DNA of 64,000 nucleotides, taken from positions 3,572,744 through 3,636,743 of the forward strand of contig NZ_CP118157.1 in the NCBI RefSeq assembly GCF_032878875.1. The letters run 5' to 3'. The DNA is from Microbacterium sp. AB (GTDB lineage Bacteria; Actinomycetota; Actinomycetes; Actinomycetales; Microbacteriaceae). Below the pieces are notes generated by a model that saw only the letters and a list, made by a program, of their open reading frames with translations, was not told the DNA's origin and ran no database searches. This document shows positions 1 through 8,050 of the stretch, in pieces. A program made the translations under genes and the position numbers. Position 1 is the first letter of the stretch; the number at the start of each line of letters is the position of its first letter.

Positions 1-1
1 G

Positions 2-52
2 CTGCTGAAGATGGGCGCACGCGTGAAGCTCAAGGACGCGCTCAAGCGCTGA
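2..52 (+). CDS. C-terminal end of an unidentified protein (partial)
   Basis: The window opens inside a plus-strand reading frame that ends at a TGA at 50-52. Its last 16 residues read LLKMGARVKLKDALKR, a basic C-terminus. This is too short to assign a family. The strong hairpin that follows at 65-108 supports a real gene end here. Confidence 0.6.
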   Translation: MLKMGARVKLKDALKR

Positions 53-64
53 GCCCCCGCCGGA

Positions 65-108
65 ACGGGGTGGCACGTCGTCCCCAGGGGGGCGGCGTGC
101 CACCCCGT
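65..108 (+). terminator. Intrinsic terminator-like hairpin after the partial gene
   Basis: A perfect 13-bp inverted repeat (arm ACGGGGTGGCACG at 65-77, complement at 96-108) encloses an 18-nt G/C-rich loop that can itself pair. It starts 13 nt after the stop codon. There is no long T tract, which is usual in high-GC actinobacteria. Confidence 0.7.
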
Positions 109-240
109 CCGCGCGCCATGCGACGCCGGATGTCCGCGGCCCTCCCGCCCGCCCATGCACGGGAATAGAATCCCCGCGTCGGGGCTTGATCCCGACAGGG
201 CAACGGCGCCCGATCCATCCGCACGAACCAAGGAGCACAC

Positions 241-828
241 ATGGGCGCCCCCACCCTCGACCGCACCGCCACGACCGACCACCCCGTCCTCGACGTCCTC
301 GCCGGACGCTGGAGCCCTCGCGCCTACGACGCCGCCGCGCCCGTCGACGAGGCGAAGCTCCACAGCGCCCTCGAGGCCGCCCGCTGGGCGCCGTCGGCCT
401 ACAACGGCCAGCCCTGGCGCTTCGTCGTCGCACGCCGCGGCACGCCGGAGCACGCCGCCGTCGTCGAGAGCCTCGCCGAGTTCAACCGGCAGTGGGCGGG
501 GGCCGCCGGCGTCCTCATCGTGGCCGTCGCCGAGACCGCCTCCGAGGACGGCCGAGCGAACACGCACGCGCTCTACGACCTCGGGCAGGCGGTCGCGCAC
601 CTCTCGGTGCAGGCGCACCACGACGGCCTCCTCGTCCACCAGATGAGCGGCTTCGACCCCGCCGTCGTCCGCGAGCGCTTCGGCCTGCCCGAACGCCTCG
701 CGCCGACCACCGTCATCGCCCTCGGCGAGCTCGGCGACGTCGACGCGCTGCCCGACGTGCTCCGCGAGCGCGAGACGGCGCCCCGCGTGCGCCGTCCCCT
801 CCCGGAGACGCTCCTCGTCGACGCCTGA
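241..828 (+). CDS. Nitroreductase family protein
   Basis: A 195-residue protein of the FMN-dependent nitroreductase family, which reduces nitro groups, quinones or similar acceptors with NAD(P)H in the cytoplasm. The N-terminal RWSPRAYD segment (about residues 24-31) followed by ARWAPSAYNGQPWRF (about 46-60) is the typical FMN phosphate-binding region, and a C-terminal APTTVIALGELGD stretch is also family-like. The length is normal for single-domain members. The ATG is preceded by AAGGAG at 230-235. The gene stands alone: a terminator-like hairpin lies on each side and the next gene is on the other strand. The physiological substrate cannot be read from the sequence. Confidence 0.88.
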   Translation: MGAPTLDRTATTDHPVLDVLAGRWSPRAYDAAAPVDEAKLHSALEAARWAPSAYNGQPWRFVVARRGTPEHAAVVESLAEFNRQWAGAAGVLIVAVAETASEDGRANTHALYDLGQAVAHLSVQAHHDGLLVHQMSGFDPAVVRERFGLPERLAPTTVIALGELGDVDALPDVLRERETAPRVRRPLPETLLVDA

Positions 829-833
829 GTCCG

Positions 834-857
834 TCCGGCACCGAGCACGGTGCCGGA
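834..857. terminator. Terminator-like hairpin between convergent genes
   Basis: TCCGGCACC and GGTGCCGGA form a 9-bp perfect stem around a 6-nt loop, directly after the nitroreductase stop and before the convergent thiZ stop. It could serve both strands. Confidence 0.5.
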
Positions 858-927
858 GATCCGTCACGCTCGCGCCCGGATCCGGCCCGGACGGCGCTCT
901 GCGCGCGCGATCTCCCTGCGTCGTGCA

Positions 928-1686
928 TCAGGACCCCGCTCGCCCTGCGGCGAGCATGCGGCGGAGCCGGTCCTCCAGCTCGGGCACGCGAGGATCGCGC
1001 ACGAAGCCGTCGCCGCGGGGGATGGCGCGCGTCACGGCGACGTCCCCGACGATGCGCCCGGGGGAGGACGCGAGCACGAGCACGCGGTCGGACATCCGGA
1101 TGGCCTCGCGGATGTCGTGGGTGATGAGCAGCATGCTCCACCGGCTCTCCGCCCACATGCCGAGGAGCCACTGCTGCAGCTCGTCGCGCGTGATCGCGTC
1201 GAGGGAGCCGAAGGGCTCGTCGAGCAGCAGGACCGGCTTCCCCTGGACGATCGTGCGCAGGAACGACACGCGCTGACGCATCCCGCCGGAGAGCTGCCGC
1301 GGGTACAGCATCTCCGTGCCCGCGAGGCCGAACGGCGCGAAGAGCCGGCCGGCCCGCTCACGCGCCTCACGGCGGGGGAGACCCGCGACCTCCAGGCCGA
1401 TCGTCGTGTTGTCGAGCATGCGGCGCCACGGCAGGAGCACGTCGCGCTGCGGCATGAACGCGAACGGCCGGTCGTCGCCGACCGCGGCGCCGGCGTAGCG
1501 GACGGCGCCCGCATCCGCCGCGAGCGCGCCGGTGAGCAGGGCGAGCAGGGTCGACTTGCCGCTCCCGCTCGGGCCGACGATCGACACGACCTCCCCCGGT
1601 TCCACGTGCAGCGAGACGCGGTCGAGGACGCGCCGATCGCCGAACGCCTTGCAGAGCCCGTCCACCTCGAGGGGCTGGGCGCTCAT
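928..1686 (-). CDS. thiZ: Thiamine-precursor ABC transporter, ATP-binding protein
   Basis: A 252-residue ATPase that should energise import of a pyrimidine (HMP-type) thiamine precursor. Walker A GPSGSGKS is at residues 38-45, the signature LSGGMRQR at 132-139, Walker B VLLLDEP at 152-158 and the switch histidine at 190. It belongs to the nitrate/taurine/NMT1-type ATPase branch. The start is fixed by a 4-nt ATGA overlap with thiX, so the pair is translationally coupled. As the third gene of thiY-thiX-thiZ it lies downstream of a TPP riboswitch, which is why the substrate is called a thiamine precursor; the ATPase alone would not show this. Confidence 0.85.
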   Translation of the reverse strand: MSAQPLEVDGLCKAFGDRRVLDRVSLHVEPGEVVSIVGPSGSGKSTLLALLTGALAADAGAVRYAGAAVGDDRPFAFMPQRDVLLPWRRMLDNTTIGLEVAGLPRREARERAGRLFAPFGLAGTEMLYPRQLSGGMRQRVSFLRTIVQGKPVLLLDEPFGSLDAITRDELQQWLLGMWAESRWSMLLITHDIREAIRMSDRVLVLASSPGRIVGDVAVTRAIPRGDGFVRDPRVPELEDRLRRMLAAGRAGS

Positions 1687-2564
1687 CGCTCGGCTCCGCG
1701 CTCGATGCGCAGCCAGGGCAGGGCGACGCGCTCCGTGACGGTCACCACCGCGTACAGCAGCAGCGTCACGAGCGAGCTCACCACCACGGCGGCGAGGACG
1801 AGATCGGTGCGGAAGACGTTCTTCGCCGACTGCATGTAGACGCCGAGCCCCGCCACGGCGCCCGCGTACTCGGCGAAGATCGCCCCGACGACCGCATACG
1901 TGATCGAGATGCGCAGCGCCGAGAAGAACGACGGCATCGCCGCGGGCAGTCGGATCATCCGGAAGACGGTCGTCCGGCCCGCCCCCATCGATCGCAGCAG
2001 GTGCTCCGCGTCGGGGTCGGCGGAGCCGAATCCGCGCAGCAGCCCGACGACCATGGGGAAGAACGTGACGAAGGCGACGAGCAGCACCTTGGGCAGCAGT
2101 CCGAACCCGAACCACAGCACGACGAGCGGCGCGAGGGCGATCATCGGCAGCGTCTGGCTCACGACGAGCAGGGGCAGGACGGCCCGGCGGAGGGGACGGG
2201 AGAAGTCGAGCAGCGTCGCCACGACGAGGGCGACGGAGACGGAGAGCGTGAAGCCCGTCACCGTCGCGATCAGGGTCGGGGCGGCGTTGCGCAGCAGCGC
2301 GTCCGACTCGGCGGCGCCGGCGGTCGCGATGCGCGTGGGAGAGGGGAGGACGTCGGCCGGCATGACGCCGGCCGACGCGACCGCCTGCCACAGGAAGAGG
2401 AGGGCGAGGAACGCCGCGGCAGGAGGCAGCACGCCACGGGCGACGTGCCGTGCTCCCCCCGCGAGCCCGCCGCCCGCATGTGAGACGCCCGTCCCCGCTC
2501 CGTCAGACGTCATCCGGGTCCGGGAATCCGCCCTCGGCCGATCCGTGCTCGGCACGTCCTTCAT
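1683..2564 (-). CDS. thiX: Thiamine-precursor ABC transporter, permease
   Basis: A 293-residue inner-membrane permease of the BPD_transp_1 class with about six hydrophobic segments. The EAA-loop region reads LLRSMGAGRTTVFRMIRLP, matching NMT1/nitrate/taurine-type permeases. The chosen ATG (MKDVPS) overlaps the stop of the binding protein by ATGA, and the C-terminus overlaps thiZ the same way. This start gives a hydrophilic cytoplasmic N-terminal tail of roughly 45 residues; a second ATG (MTSDG) lies inside it. It forms the membrane channel of the importer with ThiZ. Confidence 0.85.
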   Translation of the reverse strand: MKDVPSTDRPRADSRTRMTSDGAGTGVSHAGGGLAGGARHVARGVLPPAAAFLALLFLWQAVASAGVMPADVLPSPTRIATAGAAESDALLRNAAPTLIATVTGFTLSVSVALVVATLLDFSRPLRRAVLPLLVVSQTLPMIALAPLVVLWFGFGLLPKVLLVAFVTFFPMVVGLLRGFGSADPDAEHLLRSMGAGRTTVFRMIRLPAAMPSFFSALRISITYAVVGAIFAEYAGAVAGLGVYMQSAKNVFRTDLVLAAVVVSSLVTLLLYAVVTVTERVALPWLRIERGAER

Positions 2565-3610
2565 CCGGCCAGATCCTCGGCGTAGTACGCCGTCCAGTCC
2601 GGCGCCTCGGCGACCGTCTCGCCCTCGGCGTCGACGAGGAGGCCGTTCTCGACGAGGAACGCGCCGAACTCCTCCCATGCCACGGGATCGACCTCGCCCA
2701 CCTCCCGGCCCTGCGCGGTGAGGTAGCCGTCCGTCGCCATGAGCTCGGCGCTGCGGCGCACGAGCTCCTCCGCGGCTCCGAGCGTGTCGGGGTTCGCCTC
2801 GATGAGGATGTCCGCCGCCTCGCCGGGATTCTCGGCGGCATAGGCGTATCCGCGCTGCAGCGCCCGGACGAACCCCGCGGCCTCGTCCGGATGCTCCTCG
2901 ACGTACGCGTCGCTCGAGATGACGCCCGTCGACTGCTGCTCGGGAAGGCCGTAGTCCTGGTAGCGGAAGGCCGTGTAGGGATGGCCGTCGAGGTCCGCCT
3001 GGACGTCCTCCCACGTCGACACGGAGAGCGTGAAGTCGATGCGCCCCTGGCTGAGCGCCTCGTAGGCGCCCGTGTCGAGGACGACCTCCTCGAAGTCGCC
3101 CTCCCCGCCGTCGCCGACGATGACGGTCTCGGCGATCGCGCCGTACAGCGGCGAGCCGAACCCGCCGAAGACACCGCCGTCGAGGTCGGCGGGGCGCGCG
3201 ATGTCGGAGCGGTCGCCGAGGGCGACGAGACGACCGGTGTCGCTCTGCGTCACGGCGAGCACCGACACGATGTCGAGACCCGCGGTGCGCCCCAGCTGCA
3301 CGCTCGCCTGCCCGCCGATGCCGAAGTCGGCCTCGCCGGCGGAGACGAGGCCGGGGGAGGAGGCCGACCCGTAGGGGAGGATCTCGATCCGGAGCCCCTC
3401 GTCCTGGAAGTAGCCGAGGGCGTCGGCGACGTACACGCCGATGTGGTTGGTGTTCGGCGCCCAGTCGAGGGCGAACGACACCGGCGTGAGCCCTTCGCCT
3501 CCCTCGCCCGACGGGGCGGCCTGTCCCGCGCATCCCGCGACGAGGACGCCCGCGGCGAGGACGGCGGCTGCCGCGAGCGGGCGCGGACGAGCGGATGGTT
3601 GCAGACGCAT
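2561..3610 (-). CDS. thiY: Thiamine-precursor ABC transporter, substrate-binding lipoprotein (NMT1/THI5-like)
   Basis: A 349-residue exported lipoprotein. A basic N-terminus and hydrophobic stretch lead to the lipobox LVAGC with the modified cysteine at about residue 27. The mature start region FALDWAPNTNHIGVYVADA is characteristic of the NMT1/THI5-like fold that binds pyrimidine thiamine precursors such as HMP or formylaminopyrimidine. The ATG at 3608-3610 has GAAGG about 8 nt upstream; a start ten codons earlier would only spoil the signal peptide. It is the first gene after the TPP riboswitch. The exact ligand is inferred from family and context. Confidence 0.87.
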   Translation of the reverse strand: MRLQPSARPRPLAAAAVLAAGVLVAGCAGQAAPSGEGGEGLTPVSFALDWAPNTNHIGVYVADALGYFQDEGLRIEILPYGSASSPGLVSAGEADFGIGGQASVQLGRTAGLDIVSVLAVTQSDTGRLVALGDRSDIARPADLDGGVFGGFGSPLYGAIAETVIVGDGGEGDFEEVVLDTGAYEALSQGRIDFTLSVSTWEDVQADLDGHPYTAFRYQDYGLPEQQSTGVISSDAYVEEHPDEAAGFVRALQRGYAYAAENPGEAADILIEANPDTLGAAEELVRRSAELMATDGYLTAQGREVGEVDPVAWEEFGAFLVENGLLVDAEGETVAEAPDWTAYYAEDLAG

Positions 3611-3649
3611 ATGCGTGCCCTTCGGTCGCTGACGGGGCACGGGGATGAA

Positions 3650-3745
3650 GAGATGCCTCCCTGCGCTGGCATGACCCAGATCAGGTTCGACGGTCGAAGG
3701 TTGGATGACCTTCCTCTCAGCCCGGCCTACCGGACTCCCGTGTGC
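3650..3745 (-). promoter_or_regulatory. TPP riboswitch (thi box)
   Basis: Read on the minus strand, the leader contains CTGAGAGG (3713-3720), then ACCTGATCTGGGTCATGCCA and GCGCAGGGAGG. These are the conserved CUGAGA and ACCUGAUCUGG-AUGCCAGCG-AGGGA cores of the thiamine pyrophosphate aptamer in the right order and spacing. It ends about 40 nt before the thiY start, so TPP should repress the importer, probably at translation initiation because no U-tract terminator is seen. Confidence 0.93.
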
Positions 3746-3771
3746 TCGCCATCGTAACCTGTGCGGCGGCT

Positions 3772-4419
3772 ATGGTGGTCGGCGTGACCCCCGAGCAGAC
3801 CGGCATCGCCGTCCCCCCGATCACCCCGCAGGAGTACGGCGTGGGCGCCCGCTTCACGCTGTCGGTGTACGACTCCGACTACGTCTCGATCATCCTGGGC
3901 GCGCTCGGGGAGGCGGATGCGGACGGCCTCGTCGTGGAGACGAACGACATCTCCACGTTCGTCGGGGGCACGGAGCAGCGGGTCGCGGGGTTCCTGCGGG
4001 ACGTGATCGCCGCCGCCGCAGCGCGCGGCGCGCACCTCTCCGCGAGCATCCTCCTCTCGCGCGGCTGCCCGGGGGAGCTGCAGTGCGAGCTGCCTCCCGG
4101 GGCGACCGCCCTCGCCGCATCGCCGATCGCCCTCGCCGCCACGGGGGTCCGCGCCCGTGCGCACTGGTCGCTGTATCCGCTCCTCGACGCCGGTCAGGCC
4201 GGCGGCGACCACATGGCGGCGATCGCCGCGGCCGTCGATCACGCGAGGGAGACCGGGCTGTATGCGGGGTCCGACCACTACGCCACGCGCCTCGACGGCG
4301 ACCTCGCCGACGTGCTGGAGACCGCCGCGAACGCCTGGATCCTCGTCGGCCGCACCGTGCAGCACGTGACGACGCACCTCACGGTGTCGATCAACAGCCC
4401 CTCCGTCGTCGCCGGCTGA
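3772..4419 (+). CDS. YkoF-like thiamine/HMP-binding protein
   Basis: About 215 residues with two repeated alpha/beta halves. The first contains GARFTLSVYDSDYVSIILGA and an ISTFVGGTEQRV stretch; the second begins RAHWSLYPL and ends VGRTVQHVTTHLTVSINSP. This duplicated arrangement resembles Bacillus YkoF, which binds thiamine or its pyrimidine moiety in the cytoplasm. It is divergent from the riboswitch-controlled thiYXZ operon, supporting a role in thiamine precursor handling. The start is uncertain: ATG at 3772 is used, but GTG at 3784 is also possible and neither has a clear ribosome site. Confidence 0.75.
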   Translation: MVVGVTPEQTGIAVPPITPQEYGVGARFTLSVYDSDYVSIILGALGEADADGLVVETNDISTFVGGTEQRVAGFLRDVIAAAAARGAHLSASILLSRGCPGELQCELPPGATALAASPIALAATGVRARAHWSLYPLLDAGQAGGDHMAAIAAAVDHARETGLYAGSDHYATRLDGDLADVLETAANAWILVGRTVQHVTTHLTVSINSPSVVAG

Positions 4420-4476
4420 GGCCGCCCGCGCGTCATCCCCGCGGTCGAGATGGCGAGGACGGCAACGGCTGCCGCA

Positions 4477-4944
4477 TCAGCGCTCGACGAGCACGCCGTC
4501 GGCGTCGGCCCAGACGTGCGCGCCGGGCGTGAAGACGACGCCGGCGATCTCGACGGGCACGTCGATCTCGCCCGTCCCCTCCTTGGCGCTCTTGCGCGGG
4601 TTCGATCCGAGCGCCTTCACGCCGAGCGGGAGCGCGCCGATCGCGAGGCGGTCGCGGACGGCGCCGTGCACGATGACGCCGGACCACCCGTTCTCGACCG
4701 CCGACGCCGCGATGACGTCGCCCACGAGGGCGGACTCCAGCGACCCGCCGCCGTCGACGACGAGCACCGCACCGTCCCCGGGCGTCGCGAGGACGCGCCT
4801 GACGAGCGCGTTGTCGCGGAAGCATCGCACGGTCCGGACGGGGCCGTCGAACGCGGCCCTTCCGCCGATGTCCTGAAGCGGCAGGGAAAGGGAGTCGAGG
4901 GCGTCCCCGCGCTCGTCGGAGAGGTCGGCCGTCGCGATGGTCAT
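4477..4944 (-). CDS. rraA: RraA family protein
   Basis: A 155-residue protein of the RraA / class II aldolase-like (HMG/CHA aldolase) family. The glycine-rich VLVVDGGGSLESALVGD segment and GVIVHGAVRDR (the Arg-Asp pair of the family) are present, followed by PRKSAKEGTG. Members either bind RNase E and regulate its activity or are small divalent-metal aldolases/decarboxylases; the sequence does not decide which. The start MTIATADLSDERG is preferred over an ATG 13 codons upstream because family members begin there. It is convergent with the YkoF-like gene. Confidence 0.8.
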   Translation of the reverse strand: MTIATADLSDERGDALDSLSLPLQDIGGRAAFDGPVRTVRCFRDNALVRRVLATPGDGAVLVVDGGGSLESALVGDVIAASAVENGWSGVIVHGAVRDRLAIGALPLGVKALGSNPRKSAKEGTGEIDVPVEIAGVVFTPGAHVWADADGVLVER

Positions 4945-4983
4945 GTCCCCGACGATAGCGACCGGCTCCCCGCCCCGGCTCAT

Positions 4984-5038
4984 ATGACGAATTCGACCCG
5001 CTTCGCGCGGCGAAGCGGGTCGAGTTCGTCATTCGAAC
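4984..5038. repeat. Dispersed palindromic element, family A, copy 1
   Basis: Two 23-nt arms (4984-5006 and 5010-5032) pair with one mismatch around a 3-nt centre. The right side ends TTCGTCATTCGAACG, which recurs exactly in copy 2 at 26296-26356. It lies 3' of clpB and 5' of rraA. Confidence 0.8.
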
Positions 5039-5068
5039 GAGCCGGGATGGCCGGTGTGCGCGCGGGCG

Positions 5069-7282
5069 TCAGTCGTCGACGATCTCGGCCTCGATGACGT
5101 CGTCGTCCGGCTCGGGCGCCGCGGTCTGGCCCAGGCTCGCGAGCGCGAGGTGGTCGCCGGCCGCGTCGACGTCGACCCTCACGGTGTCGCCGTCGCGCAC
5201 CCCGCCGGAGAGGATCGCCATCGCGAGGCGGTCCTGGATCTCCTGCTGGATGAGACGCCGGAGCGGACGCGCGCCGTACACCGGGTCGTAGCCGCGCTCG
5301 GCGAGCCAGGCCCTGGCGTCGGGCGTGACGGCGAGGGTCAGACGCCGTTCGGAGAGCCGCCTCTGCAGCGCGTCGACCTGGAGCTCGACGATCTGCGCGA
5401 GGTCGTCCTGGCTGAGCGTCTGGAAGACGACGATGTCGTCGAGCCGGTTCACGAACTCGGGCTTGAACGACTGCCGCACGAGCTGCAGCACCTGGTCGCG
5501 CTTGACGTCGGCGGAGATCGTCGGGTCGACGAGGATGGGCGAGCCGATGTTGGAGGTGAGGATGAGGATGACGTTCTTGAAGTCGACCGTCCGGCCCTGT
5601 CCATCCGTCAGCCGGCCGTCGTCCATCACCTGGAGCAGCACGTCGAACACCTCGGGGTGCGCCTTCTCGACCTCGTCGAGCAGCACGACGCCGTAGGGGC
5701 GCCGGCGCACGGCCTCGGTGAGCTGGCCGCCCTGCTCGTACCCGACGTATCCCGGAGGGGCGCCGACGAGGCGCGAGACGGAGTGCTTCTCGCCGTACTC
5801 CGACATGTCGATGCGCACCATGGCGTGCTCGTCGTCGAAGAGGAACTCCGCGAGCGCCTTGGCGAGCTCGGTCTTCCCCACGCCCGTCGGCCCGAGGAAG
5901 AGGAACGAGCCGGTCGGACGGTTCGGGTCGTTGATGCCCGCGCGCGAGCGGCGGACCGCGTCGGACACGGCCTTCACGGCGTCCTTCTGCCCGATCAGGC
6001 GCCTGCCGAGCTCCGCCTCGAGGTGCAGGAGCTTCTCCGTCTCGCCCTGGAGCAGGCGCCCGAGGGGGATGCCCGTCCAGGCGGCGATGACGGAGGCGAT
6101 GTCGTCCTCCGTGACCTGCTCGTTGACCATCCGCGGCTCCTCGCTCACGACGTCGGCCTGCTGCTCGGCCTCGGCCAGCTGCGCCTCGAGCTGCTTGATG
6201 GTCTCGTACTGCAGCTTCGACGCCTTCGCGTAGTCGGCCTCGCGCAGGGCGCGATCGCGCTCGGTGACGGCCTCGTCGAGGCGCTTCTTGAGGTCGCCCA
6301 CCCGGTTCAGGCCGCCGCGTTCGCGCTCCCACCGCCGCTCCAGGACGTCCAGCTCGGCCGAGGCCGTCGCCATCTGCTCGCGGAGCTTCGCGAGGCGCTC
6401 CTTCGACGCGGCGTCCTTCTCCTTCTTCAGCGCGAGCTCCTCCAGGCGCATCCGGTCGACCTGGCGCTTGAGCTGGTCGATCTCGACGGGGCTGGAGTCG
6501 ATCTCCATCTTGAGGCGACTCATCGCCTCGTCGATGAGGTCGATGGCCTTGTCGGGCAGCTGCCGGCTCGGGATGTAGCGGTTCGAGAGGGATGCCGCGG
6601 CGACGAGGGCGCTGTCGCTGATCGTCACGCCGTGGTGCGCCTCGTACCGCCCCTTGAGTCCGCGCAGGATGGCGACGGTGTCCTCGACGGTCGGCTCGCC
6701 GACGTACACCTGCTGGAACCGACGCTCGAGCGCGGCGTCCTTCTCGATGAACTCGCGGTACTCGTTGAGCGTCGTGGCGCCGATCAGGCGCAGCTCGCCG
6801 CGCGCGAGCATGGGCTTGAGCATGTTGGCCGCCGCGACCGATCCCTCGCCGCCGCCCGCGCCCATGAGGACGTGCAGCTCGTCGATGAAGGTGATGACGC
6901 GTCCCTCGGACTCGGAGATCTCCTGCAGGACCTTCTTCAGGCGCTCCTCGAACTGGCCGCGGTACATCGCGCCGGCGACGAGGGCGGAGATGTCGAGCGA
7001 GATGAGCGCCTTGCCCTTGAGGCTCTCCGCCACGTCGCCCGCCACGATGCGCTGCGCGAGGCCCTCCACCACGGCGGTCTTGCCGACGCCGGGCTCGCCG
7101 ATGAGCACGGGGTTGTTCTTGGTGCGCCGGGTGAGCACCTGGCTGACGCGACGGATCTCGCTGTCGCGCCCGATCACCGGGTCGAGCTTGCCCTGCTCGG
7201 CACGCTCGGTGAGGTTGATGCCGAACTGCTCGAGGGCGCTCTTCTGCTCCTCCTGCTGCTCAGGCACCTGGTTCGCCTGCAT
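5069..7282 (-). CDS. clpB: ATP-dependent disaggregase ClpB (lacking the N-terminal domain)
   Basis: A 737-residue Hsp100 chaperone that pulls proteins out of aggregates together with DnaK. Nucleotide-binding domain 1 has Walker A GEPGVGKT (62-69) and Walker B VITFIDE; a coiled-coil middle domain runs from about 260 to 390; nucleotide-binding domain 2 has GPTGVGKT (464-471), the pore motif GYVGYEQGG and Walker B VVLLDE. The middle domain marks it as ClpB rather than ClpA or ClpC. Typical ClpB is about 860 residues; this one begins directly at the linker to domain 1, so the Clp_N domain is absent. A HAIR operator lies 25 nt upstream, so HspR repression is expected. Confidence 0.93.
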   Translation of the reverse strand: MQANQVPEQQEEQKSALEQFGINLTERAEQGKLDPVIGRDSEIRRVSQVLTRRTKNNPVLIGEPGVGKTAVVEGLAQRIVAGDVAESLKGKALISLDISALVAGAMYRGQFEERLKKVLQEISESEGRVITFIDELHVLMGAGGGEGSVAAANMLKPMLARGELRLIGATTLNEYREFIEKDAALERRFQQVYVGEPTVEDTVAILRGLKGRYEAHHGVTISDSALVAAASLSNRYIPSRQLPDKAIDLIDEAMSRLKMEIDSSPVEIDQLKRQVDRMRLEELALKKEKDAASKERLAKLREQMATASAELDVLERRWERERGGLNRVGDLKKRLDEAVTERDRALREADYAKASKLQYETIKQLEAQLAEAEQQADVVSEEPRMVNEQVTEDDIASVIAAWTGIPLGRLLQGETEKLLHLEAELGRRLIGQKDAVKAVSDAVRRSRAGINDPNRPTGSFLFLGPTGVGKTELAKALAEFLFDDEHAMVRIDMSEYGEKHSVSRLVGAPPGYVGYEQGGQLTEAVRRRPYGVVLLDEVEKAHPEVFDVLLQVMDDGRLTDGQGRTVDFKNVILILTSNIGSPILVDPTISADVKRDQVLQLVRQSFKPEFVNRLDDIVVFQTLSQDDLAQIVELQVDALQRRLSERRLTLAVTPDARAWLAERGYDPVYGARPLRRLIQQEIQDRLAMAILSGGVRDGDTVRVDVDAAGDHLALASLGQTAAPEPDDDVIEAEIVDD

Positions 7283-7306
7283 CGTGTTCCTCCTGCGGTC
7301 GTGAAA

Positions 7307-7327
7307 CTTGAGCCGTCATGACTCAAC
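7307..7327 (-). promoter_or_regulatory. HAIR (HspR) operator upstream of clpB
   Basis: CTTGAGC-N7-ACTCAAC matches the HAIR consensus CTTGAGT-N7-ACTCAAG at 6 of 7 positions in each half. It sits 25 nt upstream of the clpB start, where the HspR repressor would block transcription until heat shock. Confidence 0.85.
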
Positions 7328-7365
7328 TTTAACATCTGCGGGTGCTGGAGGGAAGCGCACGATGT

Positions 7366-7429
7366 CCGTTTGTGGGGGGAAAACGCCGTTTACCCGGTGG
7401 GGAAAGCGGCGTTTTCCCCCCACAAACGG
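7366..7429. repeat. Dispersed palindromic element, family B, copy 1
   Basis: Perfect 23-bp inverted arms (7366-7388 and 7407-7429) surround an 18-nt centre that can extend the stem. The arms begin CCGTTTGTGGGGGGAAAA. A second copy is at 37242-37305. It lies between the clpB promoter and the 3' end of the response-regulator gene, so it could also act as that gene's terminator. Confidence 0.85.
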
Positions 7430-7447
7430 GGAGGCTGACGAGCCGGC

Positions 7448-8050
7448 TCAGATCCAGCCGTGCTCCTCGGCGTGGAGCACGGCCTGCTGGCGCGTCTCGA
7501 CGCCGAGCTTGCTCAGCACCGCGGAGACGTGGTTGCGCACGGTGCCGGGAGCGAGCGACAGCGTCCGCGCGATCTGGCCGGTCGTCTCGCCACGGCGCCC
7601 GACGCGCAGCACGTCGAGCTCCCGCGCGGTGAGGGGGCAGCGCTCGTCGGCGAGCGCGTCGGCGGCGACCTCGGGGTCGACGTACCGGGCCCCCGCGGCC
7701 ACGCGGCGGATGACCTCGGCGACCTCGTCGGCGCCGCGCGACTTCGGCAAGAACCCCGCGACTCCCGAGGCGAGCGCACGTCGCAGCACGCCAGGGCGTG
7801 CGTGCCGCGTCACCACCACGCAGCGGGCCGTGATCGAGCGGCTCAGGCGTGCGGCGACCTCCACGCCGTCGAGACCGGGCATCTCGAGGTCGAGCAGGCA
7901 CACGTCGGGCTCGAGGCGGATGGCCTCCGCGACCGCCTGGGTGCCGTCGGCGCATTCCGCCACGACGTCGATGTCGTCCTCGAGGCGCAGCAGGGCGGCC
8001 AGCGCCGAGCGGATCATCCCCTCGTCGTCGGCGAGCAGCACGCGGATCAT
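7448..8050 (-). CDS. NarL/LuxR-family response regulator
   Basis: A 200-residue two-component response regulator. The receiver domain (1-120) has the acidic pair D8-D9, phospho-acceptor D54 in CLLDLEMPG and a following KS pair (FLPKSR). The C-terminal LuxR helix-turn-helix runs about 140-195 (LTARELDVLRV ... TVRNHVSAVLSKLGV). Its start overlaps the stop of the histidine kinase gene by 4 nt (ATGA), so the two are co-translated as a DesK/DesR-like pair. The target genes are unknown. Confidence 0.92.
   Translation of the reverse strand: MIRVLLADDEGMIRSALAALLRLEDDIDVVAECADGTQAVAEAIRLEPDVCLLDLEMPGLDGVEVAARLSRSITARCVVVTRHARPGVLRRALASGVAGFLPKSRGADEVAEVIRRVAAGARYVDPEVAADALADERCPLTARELDVLRVGRRGETTGQIARTLSLAPGTVRNHVSAVLSKLGVETRQQAVLHAEEHGWI

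Noticed and set aside
928..2391. A 487-residue frame joining the ABC ATPase to upstream sequence
   Set aside because: The upstream part is an off-frame reading of thiX; the ATGA overlap fixes the ATPase start at 1686.
5054..7321. A 755-residue open frame antisense to clpB
   Set aside because: Long antisense frame caused by codon bias; clpB on the other strand has full domain structure.
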